Assembly (NCBI GenBank): GCA_005790265.1
Contig: SXVE01000319.1
Location: forward strand, 1 to 8,233
Length of the DNA: 8,233 nucleotides
Source: Acidobacteriota bacterium
GTDB lineage: Bacteria; Acidobacteriota; Blastocatellia; Pyrinomonadales; Pyrinomonadaceae
Reading direction: 5' to 3'
Shown: positions 6,199 to 8,233 of the stretch, one piece after another
How positions within the stretch are numbered: the stretch's first letter is position 1
How the letters are laid out: each line of letters starts with the position of its first letter
Translations under genes and position numbers: made by a program
The notes under the pieces: model-generated
Database searches by the model: none
Seen by the model: only the letters and a program-made list of their open reading frames with translations
Told to the model about the DNA's origin: nothing

Positions 6199-6591
6199 AT
6201 GAAATCTCCGTCCGCTAAAACGGCGCTGTCGAAAATTTTGATCGTTGACGATCACCAGGAAATGCGCCGGATGACCAAGTTTTTTCTGCGCGATTTGCCG
6301 TTTGAATTTGAAGAATGCAAGGACGGCGCCGATGCGCTCGATTGTTACGAGCAAACGCGCCCCGATTGGGTTTTGATGGACTGGGAAATGAAACGAATGG
6401 ACGGGCTGACGGCGACGCGCCAGATTATCGAAAAATATCCGCACGCGAAGATTTTAATGGTCACGCAGTATGACGACGAACAGTTAAAGGAAGCGGCGCA
6501 AAAAGCGGGCGCGAGCGGCTTTGTTCTGAAAGAAAATTTAATGGATTTGCGGCGGCAAATCATTTTGAACGACTTGAGTTATAGCAATTAG
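6199..6591 (+). CDS. Single-domain response regulator with altered active-site loop
   Basis: The 130-residue product is a stand-alone receiver with an 11-residue N-terminal extension (MKSPSAKTALS). Visible residues: D17-D18 (ILIVDDHQEMRR), phospho-acceptor D61 (VLMDWEMKRMDG), T89 (MVTQYDD) and K111 (FVLKENL). The nearly invariant Pro four residues after the acceptor Asp is Lys65, which may change loop geometry while leaving the phosphorylation set intact. The fold resembles the receiver half of NarL-type regulators (VLKEN ending), but it stops without a DNA-binding domain; the stop at 6589-6591 is followed at once by another gene, with no HTH remnant. It shares no close similarity with the two receivers at 1254-2146. 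ATG 6199 has no ribosome site in the A/T-rich leader. The next gene starts 22 nt later, so the two are probably co-transcribed. Partner kinase unknown; the propeller kinase is the nearest intact one. Confidence 0.93.
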   Translation: MKSPSAKTALSKILIVDDHQEMRRMTKFFLRDLPFEFEECKDGADALDCYEQTRPDWVLMDWEMKRMDGLTATRQIIEKYPHAKILMVTQYDDEQLKEAAQKAGASGFVLKENLMDLRRQIILNDLSYSN

Positions 6592-6613
6592 TGAAGTTTC
6601 AGCGAGCGAAAAT

Positions 6614-8233
6614 ATGAAAAACACAACACGAAATCTAACGGGGAAAAACAATTTGACGAAATTTGAAGCGTTAAAGAAATTGACGACTTTCGAGCATTTA
6701 AAACTTACACTGAGACAATTTACATCGGCGTTTTTCATCTACGCGCTCGTCGCGCTTCCGCTTTTGACGACCGAATTTGCCGTTCGGCGAGCGCACGCGC
6801 AATCGCAGCCGGGCGGAACGACCGGCGTGATCGTGACCAGCGGCACCATAACCATTTCGGGTGATTTGACGATTAACGGAGATTTGAATTTTCCGACCGA
6901 TCCGCCGCCGCCGGTCACTTATCTCACTTTTGGTAATTCTACTATTCAGTGTTTCGACAGCGCCGCCAACTATAATGAGGATGAAATTGTGCAGAAATGT
7001 CTGCTCGGCGGCGGCGCGATTGAAACGGCGATTAAAAATCAGGCGCTCGAAGACGTTTTGAAAACTTACGGTTTGCCCGACACGGCGGCGGAACGCCTTC
7101 GCGTCAAGCGTTACGCGCGCGCCGAATATCGCGCGGCTTTGTTTACGCGCCTGCTCGCTTTTTTGCGAAAACCGAATCCGACTCAAGACGAGCAATTGGC
7201 GATTGACGTTTTCGTCAAACGAATCAAAGAAAAACGCGTCGCCGTCGCGACCGCCGCGCAAAACGAATATTTGAAATGGAAACAAAACGCGTGCCGCGGA
7301 TACGCGCCGCCGTCGCCGTATACTTACGATCCCGGAAGCGGATGTTTCCGGTCGAGTTTCAACTTTTTCGGTCCGAAAGCGCCGTCGTTCGACGAATTTC
7401 AGCAGTTCGGCGCGGCACGAGTTTATAACGAAGTATTCACCGCGCAAAATCAAAAAACGACGGCTGAAGCGGCGGCGGCGCTCGGCATCAGCGTCGGCGT
7501 CGGCGCGGCGGTCGTCGCGGGCGCAGTCGGCGCGGCGGTCGGTTCGACGCTGACGTTCGGCGCGTTGTCGGCGGTTCTGCCGTTTGCCGGAGTTACTTTT
7601 GTGCCGACGGCTGTTCCGGTCGTCGTCGCTGTCAGCGGCGGCGTCGGCGTCGTTCCGACCGGCGCGACTTTAACGACCGCCGTTCTACCGGCGGCAAGCG
7701 CGTCATCGGGCGCGGTCGGAGCAAGCGCCGTTGCGGGTCCGGCGGCGATTATCATTCTCGCGCTGACGACGGCTGTCGTCGCCGGCATTCGGGTCAGCGA
7801 AGAATCACAGCTGCCGGGAAAACTGCAGGAAGCGATTGATAAAGCGAAAAACGATAATTACAACCAGTTTAATTTTTACGGCGACGCGACCGCCGTGCAG
7901 GAACTTTTCGCGACGTTCTTTGAAACGACGCTGCCCGAATACGATCACGCGGGCGATCCGGTTCCGCCCGCTTCCGCCGACACGCGCCAATTTAACAAAA
8001 TTGATCCGAGCACGGGAAACATCGTGCTTTCACCGACGCTCGATTACGTTGATTGGGAAGGCAAATGTCATTCGGCTCGTTTAAGCGGCGGCTGGTTCGT
8101 TGATAAAAACCTGACGACCGGCGTCGAAAAACAGGTTCTCTCAATCAATTACATCAACGAAGCGGGCATTAGAATGGTCGCGTCGCGCAAAGATGCGCAA
8201 TTCATTTTGACCGCGCCGCACGATTTGTCCAAA
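6614..8233 (+). CDS. Large exported protein of unknown function, 3' end beyond the window
   Basis: The frame is open for 540 codons from ATG 6614 to the last base, with no stop, so only the N-terminal part is visible. I do not recognise the family. Residues 1-35 are polar and basic; a hydrophobic core (about 36-53, FTSAFFIYALVALPLL) and AHAQ give a long signal peptide with likely cleavage at A62/Q63. A short beta-like repeat follows (SGTITISGDLTINGDLNF, about 75-92) and a PPPP turn. Residues 115-225 are charged and helical. Residues about 284-395 form an Ala/Gly/Val-rich hydrophobic block with many small-residue spacings (VGVGAAVVAGAVGAAVG), long enough for several membrane passes. A polar region with aromatic residues follows. 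Five cysteines are seen (113, 129, 227, 244, 485). The start is 22 nt after the receiver gene; AGCGAGCG is at best a weak ribosome site. A cell-surface, pore-forming or large secreted protein is possible, but no function can be assigned. Confidence 0.85.
   Translation, partial: MKNTTRNLTGKNNLTKFEALKKLTTFEHLKLTLRQFTSAFFIYALVALPLLTTEFAVRRAHAQSQPGGTTGVIVTSGTITISGDLTINGDLNFPTDPPPPVTYLTFGNSTIQCFDSAANYNEDEIVQKCLLGGGAIETAIKNQALEDVLKTYGLPDTAAERLRVKRYARAEYRAALFTRLLAFLRKPNPTQDEQLAIDVFVKRIKEKRVAVATAAQNEYLKWKQNACRGYAPPSPYTYDPGSGCFRSSFNFFGPKAPSFDEFQQFGAARVYNEVFTAQNQKTTAEAAAALGISVGVGAAVVAGAVGAAVGSTLTFGALSAVLPFAGVTFVPTAVPVVVAVSGGVGVVPTGATLTTAVLPAASASSGAVGASAVAGPAAIIILALTTAVVAGIRVSEESQLPGKLQEAIDKAKNDNYNQFNFYGDATAVQELFATFFETTLPEYDHAGDPVPPASADTRQFNKIDPSTGNIVLSPTLDYVDWEGKCHSARLSGGWFVDKNLTTGVEKQVLSINYINEAGIRMVASRKDAQFILTAPHDLSK

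Noticed and set aside
6698..7453. Minus-strand open frame of 251 codons
   Set aside because: Antisense to the large exported protein. Its Arg-rich translation has no domain features, whereas the plus frame has a signal peptide and stays open for 540 codons.
7450..7788. Minus-strand Ala/Thr/Pro-rich open frame
   Set aside because: It is the complement of the GC-rich Ala/Gly/Val codons in the plus-strand gene; its low-complexity translation follows from that.

Overview
The window looks like a piece of a bacterial chromosome from an environmental assembly, dominated by two-component signalling genes. Moderate GC, A/T-rich spacers, weak or missing Shine-Dalgarno sites, a sensor kinase with a large periplasmic two-component-type propeller, and stand-alone receiver proteins together suggest Acidobacteriota (Blastocatellia-like). 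This placement is inference from style and gene content, not from a marker gene.

Layout. Positions 1-142 are a perfect 142-bp palindrome with no spacer, most likely a fold-back at a contig end. It cuts a minus-strand gene (about 72-529) for an exported protein that begins Spy/CpxP-like and ends in what looks like the first strand of an intradiol ring-cleavage dioxygenase. This gene meets, head to head and inside its own N-terminus, a plus-strand histidine kinase (506-1162) that starts abruptly at its H-box. Neither gene has a proper 5' end there, so about 506-511 is a probable rearrangement or chimeric junction. A bidirectional terminator (1189-1227) separates the kinase from two tandem minus-strand CheY-like receivers (1254-1619 and 1784-2146), which are paralogues of each other.

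A 250-bp A/T-rich divergent intergenic region (2147-2399) follows. From it runs a plus-strand operon of a 1003-residue propeller/Y_Y_Y sensor kinase (2400-5411) and its NarL/FixJ-type DNA-binding partner (5431-6084, 19-nt gap). After a hairpin (6118-6161) come a third single-domain receiver (6199-6591) and, 22 nt later, a long exported protein of unknown function (6614 to the window edge). Its reading frame stays open for all 540 codons seen, and it has a striking Ala/Gly/Val-rich hydrophobic block.

How they may work together. The propeller kinase and the NarL-type regulator form a classical periplasm-sensing kinase/transcription-factor pair. The three receivers without output domains could be phosphate sinks, phosphorelay intermediates or protein-interaction outputs for kinases here or elsewhere. 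The receiver at 6199 is probably co-transcribed with the secreted protein. I see no tRNA, rRNA, CRISPR array, transposase or phage gene.
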